Shown here: in pieces, positions 14,970-23,879 of the stretch
How positions within the stretch are numbered: position 1 is the stretch's first letter
How the letters are laid out: the number at the start of each line of letters is the position of its first letter
Source: Arthrobacter wenxiniae
GTDB taxonomy: Bacteria; Actinomycetota; Actinomycetes; Actinomycetales; Micrococcaceae
DNA length: 64,000 nt
Direction of reading: 5' to 3'
Assembly: GCF_013376105.1 (NCBI RefSeq)
Contig: NZ_JAAMFM010000018.1
Span: 1-64,000, forward strand
Notes under the pieces: model-generated
Database searches by the model: none
What the model was told of the DNA's origin: nothing
The model's input: the letters and a program-made list of their open reading frames with translations, nothing else
Program-made: the position numbers and the translations under genes

Positions 14970-17837
14970 ATGAACATCGATCAGGTTGTCCGCGAATTGA
15001 CCGCGGCCGTTGCAGGCATCGTGGACAGCAGCACGCGCCGGCGCGCGGAGTATTCAACGGATGCCTCGAACTACCGCGTGGTGCCCCAGGTGGTGGTCAT
15101 GCCCAAAGACGAGGACGACGTCGTCACCGCCGTCAGAATTGCCCGTAAACACGGACTGGCCGTCACCGGCCGGGGCGGCGGCACATCCTGCGCCGGCAAC
15201 GCGGTGGGTCCCGGGCTGGTGCTGGACTTCAGCAGGTTCATGAACCGGATCATCAGCATTGATCCGGACAGCAAGACTGCCGTTGTCCAGCCTGGCGTTA
15301 TTCTCAGTGACTTGCAGAAGGCTGCAGCTATCCACGGGCTGCGATTCGGACCCGATCCTTCAACGTCCACCCGGTGCACCATCGGCGGCATGATCGGCAA
15401 CAACGCATGTGGCCCCCACGGCCTCGCCTATGGGCGGACAGCCGACAATGTGCGCAGCCTGCGATGGCTGACCGGCTCGGGCCAGGTTGTCGGGTTGGGG
15501 TCCGGGAAGGACGCCACGGCGCAGATCCCCGGACTCGACGAATTTATCCTCTCGAACCTGGAGGTCCTCCGGCTGGAATTCGGACGGTTCGGGCGACAAA
15601 TCTCCGGATACAGCCTCGAACACCTCCTCCCTGAAAATGGACGGAACGTGGCCGCTGCCCTGACCGGCACGGAAGGAACCTGCGGCATCATCCTCGAGGC
15701 CGAGGTCCGGTTGGTGGCACAGGCACCTGCCCCCGCCCTGGCCGTGCTCGGATACCCGGACATGCCGGCCGCGGCCGACGCGGTCCCCCGGTTGCTCCCG
15801 CACCACCCACTGGCACTTGAGGGCCTCGACGCCCAGCTCGTGAACGTCATCCGCACCGCCAAGGGTGAGCACTCCGTCCCGCATATGCCTTCCGGAAACG
15901 GGTGGCTCATGGTCGAAGTCGGCGGATCAAGCTCCGAAGAAGCGATGGCCGCGGCGGAGAAGTTGGTCCTGGACGCGGGGGCACTTGACTCGCTGATCCT
16001 GCCGGCCGGACCCGAGGCAAAACGATTGTGGCAAATTCGGGCCGACGGAGCAGGGTTGGCCGGACGGACCGCAGCAGGGGACCAGGCGTGGCCCGGCTGG
16101 GAAGATTCAGCCGTCCCACCGGAGCATTTGGGAGACTATCTGCGCGACCTTGAGCACCTCATGGCCCGCGAGGAGGTTTCAGGATTGGCCTACGGCCACT
16201 TTGGCGATGGCTGCGTTCACGTTCGGATTGATTTCCCGCTCGACGGCGACGCGGTCGTCATGCGACGCTTCCTGACCGCGGCCGCAGACCTCGTTGCCAA
16301 ATACGGAGGATCACTGTCAGGGGAACACGGCGACGGGCGAGCCCGGGGTGAACTGCTAAAGACCATGTACTCGGCCAAGGCTCTGGCGGCCATGGCAGGT
16401 TTCAAGGCGCTCTTTGACCTGCAGGACATCTTCAATCCAGGTGTCGTCATCAACCCGGAACCCTTCGACGCAAACCTGCGCCGGCCTCAGGCCAAGAACC
16501 TGTTGGCCTCCGATGGCTTTGCCTTTGCGCACGACGGCGGCAACATCACCAATGCGCTCCACCGTTGCGTTGGCGTGGGGAAATGTCGGGCCGACCTGCG
16601 CCAGGAAGGTGGATTCATGTGTCCGTCGTACCTGGCAACCAAGGATGAAAAGGATTCGACCAGGGGTCGTGCACGCGTGCTGCAGGAGATGCTCAACGGC
16701 GGGACCGTGGACATGTCATGGAATTCCCCCGAGGTCCATGACGCACTGGATCTGTGCCTCAGCTGCAAGGCCTGCGCCAATGACTGCCCCACCGGCATCG
16801 ACATGGCCATGTACAAGTCCGAAGCACTGCACCAAAGCTACAAGGGCAAACTGCGTCCCATCAGCCACTACACCCTCGGCCGGTTGCCCACATGGCTGGG
16901 CATGATCGGACCCTTCGGACCGTTGCTCAACAATGTTGCTTCCGTTGGGATCCTTCGTCGGACGATGCTGCGCCTTGCCGGAGCGGACCCCCGCCGCAGC
17001 CTGCCCACTTTCCCGAAGGCACCTTTTCATTCGCTAAAGGAAGCCGCCCGTCCGACGAAGGTCCATTCCCACGGCCCGACTTCCGATCTGACTAACCCCA
17101 CATCCGGCGACGCACCAGCAAGACCACCCCGCGTCCTGCTCTGGGTGGATTCTTTCTCCGACGCCCTGAGTCCCGACGTTCCGATTGCTGCCCTCAAGGT
17201 CCTCCAGGCCGCGGGCTGCGACATCGAGATCGCTGGTCCCGGCGCCTGTTGCGGATTGACACTCATCTCCACGGGGCAATTGACAGCCGCCAAGGCGTCC
17301 CTGCGAAAAACCCTTGACATTCTGTACCCCCACGTCACTGACGGCAGAACAATCATCGGCCTTGAACCGTCCTGCACGGCCGTGTTGCGATCGGACTTGC
17401 TGGAACTGTTGCCGGACGATGAACGTTCCCGGCAGGTTTCCACGGCAACGAAGACAGTGTCGGAGTTTCTGGCATCCATCAGCTGGCAGCCCCCGGCAAG
17501 TGACGAAAGAATCGTTGCCCAGCCGCACTGCCACCAACACGCCGTCATGGGGTACGACAAGGATCTGGCCCTATTGGAATCCATGGGCTGCGATGTAGAT
17601 GTCTCCAACGGCTGTTGCGGGCTCGCAGGAAACTTCGGCATGGAAAAGGGACACTACGACGTCTCGGTTGCGATAGCCGAACAAGGAATCCTGGCCAAAA
17701 TGTCGAACCATCCCGATCGATCCGTCGTGGCGGATGGATTCTCGTGCCGGACGCAAGTGGCCGATCTGGCCGGCCGCAACTCCCGCCACCTTGTGCAGGT
17801 CATCGCCGAGGCCCTGGAAAAAGATGGCAACGAATAA
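14970..17837 (+). CDS. D-2-hydroxyglutarate dehydrogenase-like FAD/4Fe-4S protein (YdiJ type)
   Basis: 955 aa. The N-terminal FAD-binding domain (about 1-480) has 'GRGGGTSCAGNAVGPG' and 'GGMIGNNACGPHGLAYG', and the linked oxidase C-terminal domain shows 'GEHGDGRARGELL'. Two 4Fe-4S cysteine groups follow, ending in 'LCLSCKACANDCPTGID' (about 593-609), and two CCG motifs ('GACCGLTL', 'NGCCGLAGNFGME') lie in the heterodisulfide-reductase-like C-terminus. This is the single-chain YdiJ architecture, known for D-2-hydroxyglutarate oxidation to 2-oxoglutarate. It removes the HglS product as the last gene of the operon. Glycolate or D-lactate are alternative substrates of relatives. Confidence 0.9.
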   Translation: MNIDQVVRELTAAVAGIVDSSTRRRAEYSTDASNYRVVPQVVVMPKDEDDVVTAVRIARKHGLAVTGRGGGTSCAGNAVGPGLVLDFSRFMNRIISIDPDSKTAVVQPGVILSDLQKAAAIHGLRFGPDPSTSTRCTIGGMIGNNACGPHGLAYGRTADNVRSLRWLTGSGQVVGLGSGKDATAQIPGLDEFILSNLEVLRLEFGRFGRQISGYSLEHLLPENGRNVAAALTGTEGTCGIILEAEVRLVAQAPAPALAVLGYPDMPAAADAVPRLLPHHPLALEGLDAQLVNVIRTAKGEHSVPHMPSGNGWLMVEVGGSSSEEAMAAAEKLVLDAGALDSLILPAGPEAKRLWQIRADGAGLAGRTAAGDQAWPGWEDSAVPPEHLGDYLRDLEHLMAREEVSGLAYGHFGDGCVHVRIDFPLDGDAVVMRRFLTAAADLVAKYGGSLSGEHGDGRARGELLKTMYSAKALAAMAGFKALFDLQDIFNPGVVINPEPFDANLRRPQAKNLLASDGFAFAHDGGNITNALHRCVGVGKCRADLRQEGGFMCPSYLATKDEKDSTRGRARVLQEMLNGGTVDMSWNSPEVHDALDLCLSCKACANDCPTGIDMAMYKSEALHQSYKGKLRPISHYTLGRLPTWLGMIGPFGPLLNNVASVGILRRTMLRLAGADPRRSLPTFPKAPFHSLKEAARPTKVHSHGPTSDLTNPTSGDAPARPPRVLLWVDSFSDALSPDVPIAALKVLQAAGCDIEIAGPGACCGLTLISTGQLTAAKASLRKTLDILYPHVTDGRTIIGLEPSCTAVLRSDLLELLPDDERSRQVSTATKTVSEFLASISWQPPASDERIVAQPHCHQHAVMGYDKDLALLESMGCDVDVSNGCCGLAGNFGMEKGHYDVSVAIAEQGILAKMSNHPDRSVVADGFSCRTQVADLAGRNSRHLVQVIAEALEKDGNE

Positions 17838-18291
17838 AGACCCCTTAGGATTAGGGCCGACGACCCCCGCTTGCCGGACAGGGGTTAATACAAACCTGCC
17901 GATGGGTCGTTTTGGCCTTCTCCTGCATGACATGGTTGCAACAATGCAGGATACTAGCTGGCGCCTGTTCTGCCTTCAAAAGTATGAGTTTTGTATGACG
18001 CGGTGGGAACTCCCGCCTGCATGACCTTGAGTGTCGCCGATCGGCCACCGAGCCATGTTCGCTGTTTTCCTCCTGGTTCATCCCGCGGCGCCCAGCTGGG
18101 CAGTTAGACCTCAGGACGTATTCATTTCTCCTTTGATGCCTGGGTCTTTTGGGATGACAGGCGTCGTTAGACGATTACCGGCTGGTCGCGACGGACGGGC
18201 ATCATTTGCCGCTACCGGGCTGGTGTTCCTTAGCTGCACTACCGACGCAGTTCGGCTCGGTGGCAGTCGATCTGGAACCCCCAGCGCCGCT
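17838..18291. other. Non-coding gap
   Basis: No gene recognised on either strand. It separates the lysine-type operon from a run of pseudogenes and marks the start of a decayed stretch. Confidence 0.5.
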
Positions 18292-18963
18292 TCATGCGCG
18301 TATTCCCGCGAGATGGCTCTCGGCGGGCGTGATGTGCCCCAGGCACCGGTTCGGGCGCACGAAGGGCTCGATGTGAACCGCGCTTGGTGGGGCTTGCATC
18401 TGGGCCAGTGCCCCTGGATGAGGCCCGGGTGCACGGCGCAGACGACATCGGTGTGCCCGCGCGCGATGTCGTAGAAGAGGCACTGATGCACCTCGATCGC
18501 CGTCGCGTTCCCGGTGGCGTTCCCCGTGGCGCCGCTGAGGGTCCCGACTGCGGTTGCGTTGCTGACTCGCGGTGCGGACCCCACCTCGTCAAGCAGCCCG
18601 ACGGCACGGTCAAACGCGCGTGCGGAGTCCAGCGGTCCAGCGCCCCGCGTCCATGAGCTGGTCGAGGCGGGAGCCTACCGTATTGGTGTGCAACCCGATC
18701 TGCTTGGCGATGTCCTGAATGTCGAAACAGTCCGACGGTCACCCGCAGGGCACGCAGGACGGCAACCGGGCTTACTCCCGCAGGCACGCGATGCGTGCGG
18801 GAGTCGACCGTTTCAGGAGCGGGCGTTGTTTGCCCATGGCTTGTCGGCAAAATCCATGGGCCCGGCTTCAGCATGAGGTTCGTGACCGCATAAGCCGGTG
18901 ACCATGAGTCAGGTCGCGCATCCCAGGCTTCGCGGCGTCCCCGGACAGAGTGCCTTCGGTCAT
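18292..18963 (-). pseudogene. Decayed HTH transcriptional regulator (paralogue of 23880-24578)
   Basis: Pieces of one protein appear in different minus-strand frames. The helix-turn-helix 'DIQDIAKQIGLHTNTV' lies near 18720. A C-terminal 'VHQCLFYDIARGHTDVVCAV' lies near 18470, and after a frameshift 'EPFVRPNRCLGHI' near 18330. The same order and three cysteines occur in the intact regulator at 23880. Stops and at least two frameshifts break it. It is divergent from the DUF2249 genes, as a regulator of them would be. Confidence 0.7.
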
Positions 18964-19010
18964 GTCGTTGCCTCTTTCGACGGGAGATCGGGTGGTAGCC
19001 AAGATGGTAG

Positions 19011-19034
19011 TTTTTACTAAGAGTATAGTAAAAA
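19011..19034. promoter_or_regulatory. Inverted repeat, candidate operator of the DUF2249 genes
   Basis: TTTTTACTA (19011-19019) and TAGTAAAAA (19026-19034) are perfect 9-bp arms with a 6-bp spacer. It lies between the decayed regulator and the DUF2249 gene start and is AT-rich in a GC-rich setting. It may bind a homologue of the lost regulator. Confidence 0.5.
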
Positions 19035-19082
19035 AGAATCGTGCTCGACGGTCCAGAACCCATCACATGTCAGGAGACCCAG

Positions 19083-19349
19083 ATGTCGCTCGAAACCCAC
19101 CAGTCCTCCCCCACTGCGCCCGCCCCCGACGAACTGGACGTCCGGAACCTGCCGCACGGCGGGCGCCACGACATCATCTTCGCCAACCTCGACCAGCTCC
19201 GCCCGGGCGGCACCTTCGTCATCCTCAACGACCACGATCCCAGGCCGCTGCTGTACCAGACCGAGGCACTGTGGCCCGGACGGTACGAATGGAACTATCT
19301 TGAAGCCGGACCGCTCCTGTGGCGGGTCCCGATCACCCGTGCCGGCTGA
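19083..19349 (+). CDS. DUF2249 domain protein
   Basis: 88 aa from the ATG at 19083 with CAGGAGA upstream. The single DUF2249 domain shows 'LDVRNLPHGGRHDIIFANLD', 'GGTFVILNDHDPRPLLYQ' and 'YEWNYLEAGPLLWRV'. The biochemical role is unknown, but DUF2249 proteins are often encoded near denitrification, hemerythrin and nitric-oxide genes, which fits the nirK cluster 2.6 kb downstream. Its stop overlaps the GTG of the next gene. Confidence 0.82.
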   Translation: MSLETHQSSPTAPAPDELDVRNLPHGGRHDIIFANLDQLRPGGTFVILNDHDPRPLLYQTEALWPGRYEWNYLEAGPLLWRVPITRAG

Positions 19350-19827
19350 AACCGCAGGTCACGAGACCATCGACGGGCTCACCCGAGTCCTGTCGCGAGC
19401 CTGTCGCCACCTCGCTCACGCCGGGCAACCCGAGGAAGCGGGCCGGCTCGCGGCGGATGCGTGGGCCCTGCTCCGCCATACCCATCCCGTTCAGGCCCAG
19501 CGCCTGGACGGCGTCATGCACCATGTCGCGCTCCTGGAAACCAAGCCGGAGGCGACGCCGTCGTCCGACCGAGAGGAAACAACCATGCCCGTCACCGACC
19601 GCATCGTCGATGTCCGTACCGAGATCCCCCGTATCCGCCACCAGCTGATCTTCGACACCTTTGCGTCGCTGGATGCCGGCACGGGATTCGTGTTGGTCAA
19701 TGACCACGACCCCAAGCCGCTGTACTACCAGCTCGCGGCGGAGAACGCCGGCGAGTTCTCCTGGGACTACCTCGAGGAGGGTCCAGAGACCTGGCGGGTG
19801 CGGATCGGGCGGCTGGCTCCTGCCTAA
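19339..19827 (+). CDS. Helical domain fused to a second DUF2249 domain
   Basis: 162 aa from the GTG at 19339, overlapping the previous stop, so translational coupling is likely. Residues about 8-65 are a helical segment ('LSRACRHLAHAGQPEEAGRL', 'DAWALLRHTHP') and about 85-162 are DUF2249 ('FVLVNDHDPKPLYYQLAAE'). An ATG at 19585 with GAGGAAAC upstream could start the second domain alone, so two products are possible. Confidence 0.7.
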   Translation: MPAETAGHETIDGLTRVLSRACRHLAHAGQPEEAGRLAADAWALLRHTHPVQAQRLDGVMHHVALLETKPEATPSSDREETTMPVTDRIVDVRTEIPRIRHQLIFDTFASLDAGTGFVLVNDHDPKPLYYQLAAENAGEFSWDYLEEGPETWRVRIGRLAPA

Positions 19828-19837
19828 GTCAGAAGAC

Positions 19838-20159
19838 TGGCCGCCGAACGGAGCCAGCATCGCAAAGAGCTGACTCCCGGCGTCCAGGACGCTTTCCAGA
19901 CCCCGGCAAGGCCGTCTTCGCTGACGGTGCGCTACCGGAGAAGACCGAGCAACCCGTCGCGGTGGCCTTCGCACACGTAACCCAACGCCCGGACTGCATC
20001 AAGGGCAGCACCGACCTGGCCGTCCGAAAGGGCAACAACCCCGAGGAAATCATGGAGGCGATTCCGGTCGCCACAGAGATGCGGGCCGTGGGTGCTTTCT
20101 CCCACTCGACCCTGGCCCTGGACCCCATCGAGGCCGCGCAGCCACATGTCGTGACCTGA
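19838..20159 (+). pseudogene. AhpD/carboxymuconolactone decarboxylase-like remnant
   Basis: 'ELTPGVQDAFQT' is followed, after a frameshift, by '[20 protein letters not shown]' and then '[20 protein letters not shown]', the AhpD pattern. The redox CxxC is lost: the place where family members have CPYC reads RPDC. There is no start codon in frame. Dead or dying gene. Confidence 0.65.
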
Positions 20160-20224
20160 CGGGCCTCGGCCTGGCCCTGGTCCCTGGACAATGGCCGCCA
20201 CATCACTTCACGTCGGGTGGACTC

Positions 20225-20710
20225 GAGCCGGTTCGGCCACCGCTGCCACTCTTTGCCACGGATTCAGCCGCGCAGACGGTTCAACGCAGAGGACGCCTGA
20301 AACACCCGCGACGCCGAAAGGGTGGCCTCGGCGTCTACCCGGGACTCCCCTGGCGCAACCGCGACTCACGACCTTTTCATTGCTGGTCACGATGCGATCG
20401 TGGAGTTCCTGCGGGGCGAGCGGGAACTGGACGACGTGCTGCGCAAATTCTGGGTCCGCTTGACGCTTACCGCATCGCCGTGCGTTTCCAGTACGAAGAG
20501 CATGACAGCGCGGGCGCCTGGTTTCGTCGGGACGGCAACGACCCATGGGAGTTCGTCTCCGATGGGTTGATGAGACGTGTGAAGCCAGCATCAACGAGGT
20601 GGCCATCGCCGCGCCGGACCGTCGTTACCTCGCGCCGCGGACCCGGGCCCAGACTCGGGCCGACTGGCTGCATCAGAACGGCACCAGTGACACACGCCAC
20701 AAGACTCATT
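20225..20710 (+). pseudogene. DUF1348 (NTF2-like) protein remnant
   Basis: '[15 protein letters not shown]', '[20 protein letters not shown]', '[19 protein letters not shown]' and '[15 protein letters not shown]' follow the order of DUF1348 (nuclear transport factor 2-like) proteins but are spread over different frames. Frameshifts are seen near 20370, 20450 and 20580. Not expected to make a protein. Confidence 0.6.
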
Positions 20711-20726
20711 AGTGTTTTAAACTAAT
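20708..20726. promoter_or_regulatory. Inverted repeat upstream of the multicopper oxidase
   Basis: ATTAGT and ACTAAT are 6-bp arms around a 7-nt AT-rich spacer, about 75 bp before the oxidase start. Candidate operator for the nirK cluster. Confidence 0.35.
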
Positions 20727-20798
20727 TTCAATGATAAAACTTAGAACATTCGGTTAAATGTACTAGACGTAACTAAACGCAAGTGGAGAGAAGAGCTC

Positions 20799-21863
20799 AT
20801 GAACAGCAGAGTGAAACTGACGGTGGCCGCAGTCGCCTTTGCGATCGCCCTGGCGGTTCCGACCTGGGCGAGGGCGGAGCCACTGACCGCCGGCGGTTCT
20901 CCCGCGCCGGGCACGGCAGTTTCCTCCTCGATGCCTGACACGGGGGCAGGTAACGCCACGACGGGGGCGTCCTCGGGCGCTGCGGCCGGTGACTGGAAGG
21001 CGATGGACAAAACGATGGCTGCGCGGGACAAGAGCTTCCCGGCGGCCACCAAGGGGCGCGGCGGACAGCTGTTGGTTCCCAAAGTGCTGGCCGACGGAAC
21101 CAAAGAGTTCCATCTGACCGCCGAGATCGCGAAGTGGGAGATCGAGCCGGGCAAGATCGTGGATGCCTGGACGTACAACGGAACGGTGCCCGGACCAACG
21201 ATCCATGTGAACTTCGGGGACAAGGTGCGCATTGTGGTCAAGAACGAGCTGCCTGAGTCGACCAGCGTGCATTGGCATGGACTTCACGTGCCCAACAGCA
21301 TGGACGGCGTTTCGGACGTGACCCAAGCTCCGATCAAGCCCGGCGCTTCCTTCACTTACGCCTTCAAGATCACCCAGCACGTAGCGGTGAGCTGGTACCA
21401 CTCGCACCATGACGGGACCAAGCAGGTGTCCAGCGGGCTCTGGGGTGCGTTCCTGGTTGGCGAGATGCCTGTGCCGGCCGGGGTGCACGTCAACCAGCAC
21501 GTGAACTTCCAGCTGCAGGACTCCGGCACCATCGGGTTGACCATCAACGGCAAGTCGTTCCCAGCCACGGAGCCGGTCAAGGCTCATCTGGGGGACTGGG
21601 TGGAGGTCAACTACTTCAACGCGGGCACGATGGCCCACCCGATGCACCTTCACGGCGTTGACCAGCTGGTCATCGCCAAAGATGGATTCCCCCTACCGGC
21701 ACCGTATCTGGCAGACACGGTCAATGTGGCCCCCGCTGAGCGTTACACCGTGCTCGTCCACGCCGATGCGCTGGGTACTTGGGCATGGCACTGCCATATC
21801 TTCCCCCACTCCGAAGGGCCCCAGGGCATGTTCGGTTTGTTCACCGAGATGGTCATCTCCTAG
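20799..21863 (+). CDS. Two-domain multicopper oxidase
   Basis: 354 aa with GAGAGAAGAG upstream. Signal peptide about 1-26, then a Gly/Ala/Ser-rich linker to about 65. Copper ligands of a laccase-type oxidase are all present: HWHGLH (158-163), WYHSH (199-203), HPMHLHG (280-286) and HCHIFPH (331-337), with a following Met at 344 as possible axial ligand. Two cupredoxin domains make this the small, trimeric kind. Its place next to nirK suggests a role in copper handling or electron transfer during nitrite reduction. The reductant is unknown. Confidence 0.88.
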   Translation: MNSRVKLTVAAVAFAIALAVPTWARAEPLTAGGSPAPGTAVSSSMPDTGAGNATTGASSGAAAGDWKAMDKTMAARDKSFPAATKGRGGQLLVPKVLADGTKEFHLTAEIAKWEIEPGKIVDAWTYNGTVPGPTIHVNFGDKVRIVVKNELPESTSVHWHGLHVPNSMDGVSDVTQAPIKPGASFTYAFKITQHVAVSWYHSHHDGTKQVSSGLWGAFLVGEMPVPAGVHVNQHVNFQLQDSGTIGLTINGKSFPATEPVKAHLGDWVEVNYFNAGTMAHPMHLHGVDQLVIAKDGFPLPAPYLADTVNVAPAERYTVLVHADALGTWAWHCHIFPHSEGPQGMFGLFTEMVIS

Positions 21864-21977
21864 GGCGCCCGACGTCCTCGTCGCGCTCAGCGGCCCTCAC
21901 CAGAGGTCAATAAGGTGCCAGGCGCCGCGCTATCTTCTTCGCCCTGACAGTCACCCCCTTCCGTTTGGAGTATTTAG

Positions 21978-23378
21978 GTGCCAAATCTCTCATTACAATC
22001 CCTTCGCAGCCATGTCCGCCAGGCTGCAATATCCCTCAACAAGCTCCTGCCGGTGATCGGTACAGCCCTCAGCCTGGGGCTCATCATCGGTCTCATCATC
22101 GCCGGTACCTATCCCTCCACCTCACAGGGCGCGACCATGTCCTCCGCGGGCACGGGACACCCAGCCCTGGCCTCGACCTCGAAGAAAGTCACCTTTGAGA
22201 TCGAGGAAGGAGACATGTACGTCAAGCCGAGCTCGATTACGGTTCCGGCGGGCGCGGACGTCACCGTGCATGTCACCAACAAGGGATCCCAACAACACAG
22301 CCTGGCATTGGAGGGCCAGAACGCTGTGATGATCGACGCCGGGAAGTCGGCGACCTTCCACTGGGGCACGATAGCTCAGTCCACCCAGGCTTGGTGCGTA
22401 GTGCCCGGCCATAAGGACGCCGGCATGGTGCTCGACGTCAAAATCGCCGGCCAGTCCGCAGCGCCGGCCCCAGCCGCCGCTGCTGCAGCCAGTAGCAACG
22501 ACGCGACGATCGATGCGAACGCCAAGCCTGCAGCCGGCTGGAAGCCCCGCGACGCCACACTGCCGCCTGCGGACGGCCAGAAGATCCATTCGGTGACTTT
22601 CCATGTCACAGAACAGAAGATGGAGGTTGCCCCCGGCGTCAAGCAGCTGCGCTGGACGTACAACGGCACAGCGCCTGGCCCGATCCTACGGGGCAAAGTG
22701 GGCGACATCTTCAAGATCCACCTGGTCAATGACGGCTCGATGGAACACTCCATCGACTTCCATGCCTCCAAGGTCGCGCCGAACGTGCAGATGCACACCA
22801 TCAAGCCGCATCAGTCGCTGGACTACCAGTTCACCGCGCACTTCTCCGGCATCTTCACCTACCACTGTGGAGCGAACCCGATGATCTACCACATGGGAAA
22901 CGGCATGTTCGGCGCCGTGGTCATCGACCCGCCCAGCCTTGACAAGGTCGACAACGAGTTTGTCCTGGTTCAGTCCGAGCTCTACCTCGGCCCGAAGGGC
23001 CAGCCCGGCGATCTGAAGAAGATGCTGGCAGGCAAGACCGACGCCGTCGTCTTCAACGGATACTACAACCAGTACGCACTGGCCCCCATCAAGGTCAAGC
23101 CGGGCGCCCGGGTCCGGGTCTGGCTGGACGATGCCGGGCCCAACGAGAACATGGCGTTCCACACCGTCGGCACCATCTTCGACACCGTGTGGAAGGAAGG
23201 CCACTACGAGCTGAAAGCGGACAACGCCGACCACGGCGGCTCCCAAACCCTCGACCTCCAGCCCACCCAGGGCGGATTTGTGGAGTTCACCTTGCCCGAC
23301 GCCGGTACCTATCCCTTCATCACGCACAAGATGATGAACATGTCCAGTGGAGCCCTCGGCCTCTTCCAGGTCGGCTGA
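21978..23378 (+). CDS. nirK: Copper nitrite reductase with N-terminal membrane anchor and extra cupredoxin domain
   Basis: 466 aa from a GTG with TTGGAG upstream. A hydrophobic helix (about 25-43) anchors it outside the membrane. An extra cupredoxin (about 70-157) has a full type-1 copper set: H107, C140, H145, M150. The two NirK domains follow. In the first, H257 and H262 with D260 between, then 'YHCGANPMIYHMGNGM' (295-310), give the type-1 and type-2 ligands. The second gives the catalytic 'AFHTVGTIFD' and the last type-2 His in 'FITHKMMN'. All key residues are intact, so nitrite to nitric oxide activity is expected. The fused cupredoxin probably relays electrons to the core. Confidence 0.93.
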   Translation: MPNLSLQSLRSHVRQAAISLNKLLPVIGTALSLGLIIGLIIAGTYPSTSQGATMSSAGTGHPALASTSKKVTFEIEEGDMYVKPSSITVPAGADVTVHVTNKGSQQHSLALEGQNAVMIDAGKSATFHWGTIAQSTQAWCVVPGHKDAGMVLDVKIAGQSAAPAPAAAAAASSNDATIDANAKPAAGWKPRDATLPPADGQKIHSVTFHVTEQKMEVAPGVKQLRWTYNGTAPGPILRGKVGDIFKIHLVNDGSMEHSIDFHASKVAPNVQMHTIKPHQSLDYQFTAHFSGIFTYHCGANPMIYHMGNGMFGAVVIDPPSLDKVDNEFVLVQSELYLGPKGQPGDLKKMLAGKTDAVVFNGYYNQYALAPIKVKPGARVRVWLDDAGPNENMAFHTVGTIFDTVWKEGHYELKADNADHGGSQTLDLQPTQGGFVEFTLPDAGTYPFITHKMMNMSSGALGLFQVG

Positions 23379-23396
23379 GATAAGATGGAGCAGATC

Positions 23397-23825
23397 ATGA
23401 CCACCACCAGCACCCAAACCACCACTGCCGGCAACGTGAGAATGCGGAGATCCGCGGCGTTGCCGGTGGCAGCCACCGCCTCGGTACTGGCCGGCTTCAT
23501 CCACTACATCGTGATGCCGGAACATCTGGCCGAATGGTGGGTGTATGCCGCGTTCTTCACTGCCATCGGCATGTTCGAACTGATCTGGGCTGCTTTGGTC
23601 TTTACCGGCCGGAATCGACAGGTGTTGCTGGTCGGAGTCCTGGTCAACGTCGCCGTCCTGGCGTTGTGGGTGGTGACGCGCACGACCGGACTCCCTATCG
23701 GTCCCGAGCCCGGCACACCCGAAGCGGTGGGTATCTGGGACCTGGTCAGCTGTGCCGCCGAGACCGTAACGGTCCTGGCAGTGCTCTACAGCCTGCTGGG
23801 CTCCAAGCGAACGCACCATGATTGA
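23397..23825 (+). CDS. Four-helix membrane protein of the nirK cluster
   Basis: 142 aa from the ATG at 23397 (GGAG 8 bases upstream); an ATG at 23385 is possible. Four hydrophobic segments: 'VAATASVLAGFIHYIVM', 'WWVYAAFFTAIGMFELIWAA', 'VLLVGVLVNVAVLALWVV' and 'AAETVTVLAVLYSLL'. His in the first helix and at the segment end could bind a metal or haem. No named family recognised. It lies 18 bp after nirK and is probably cotranscribed. Confidence 0.8.
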   Translation: MTTTSTQTTTAGNVRMRRSAALPVAATASVLAGFIHYIVMPEHLAEWWVYAAFFTAIGMFELIWAALVFTGRNRQVLLVGVLVNVAVLALWVVTRTTGLPIGPEPGTPEAVGIWDLVSCAAETVTVLAVLYSLLGSKRTHHD

Positions 23826-23879
23826 GGCGCGCCACAGCAGAGTCCGACACTTGGCCTCAGCATTTCGAGGAGGCAAGAA

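Noticed and set aside
18239-19066. 275-codon minus-strand frame as an intact gene
   Set aside because: The recognisable regulator motifs lie in other frames; the long frame itself has the Arg/Pro/Ser-rich look of a shadow.
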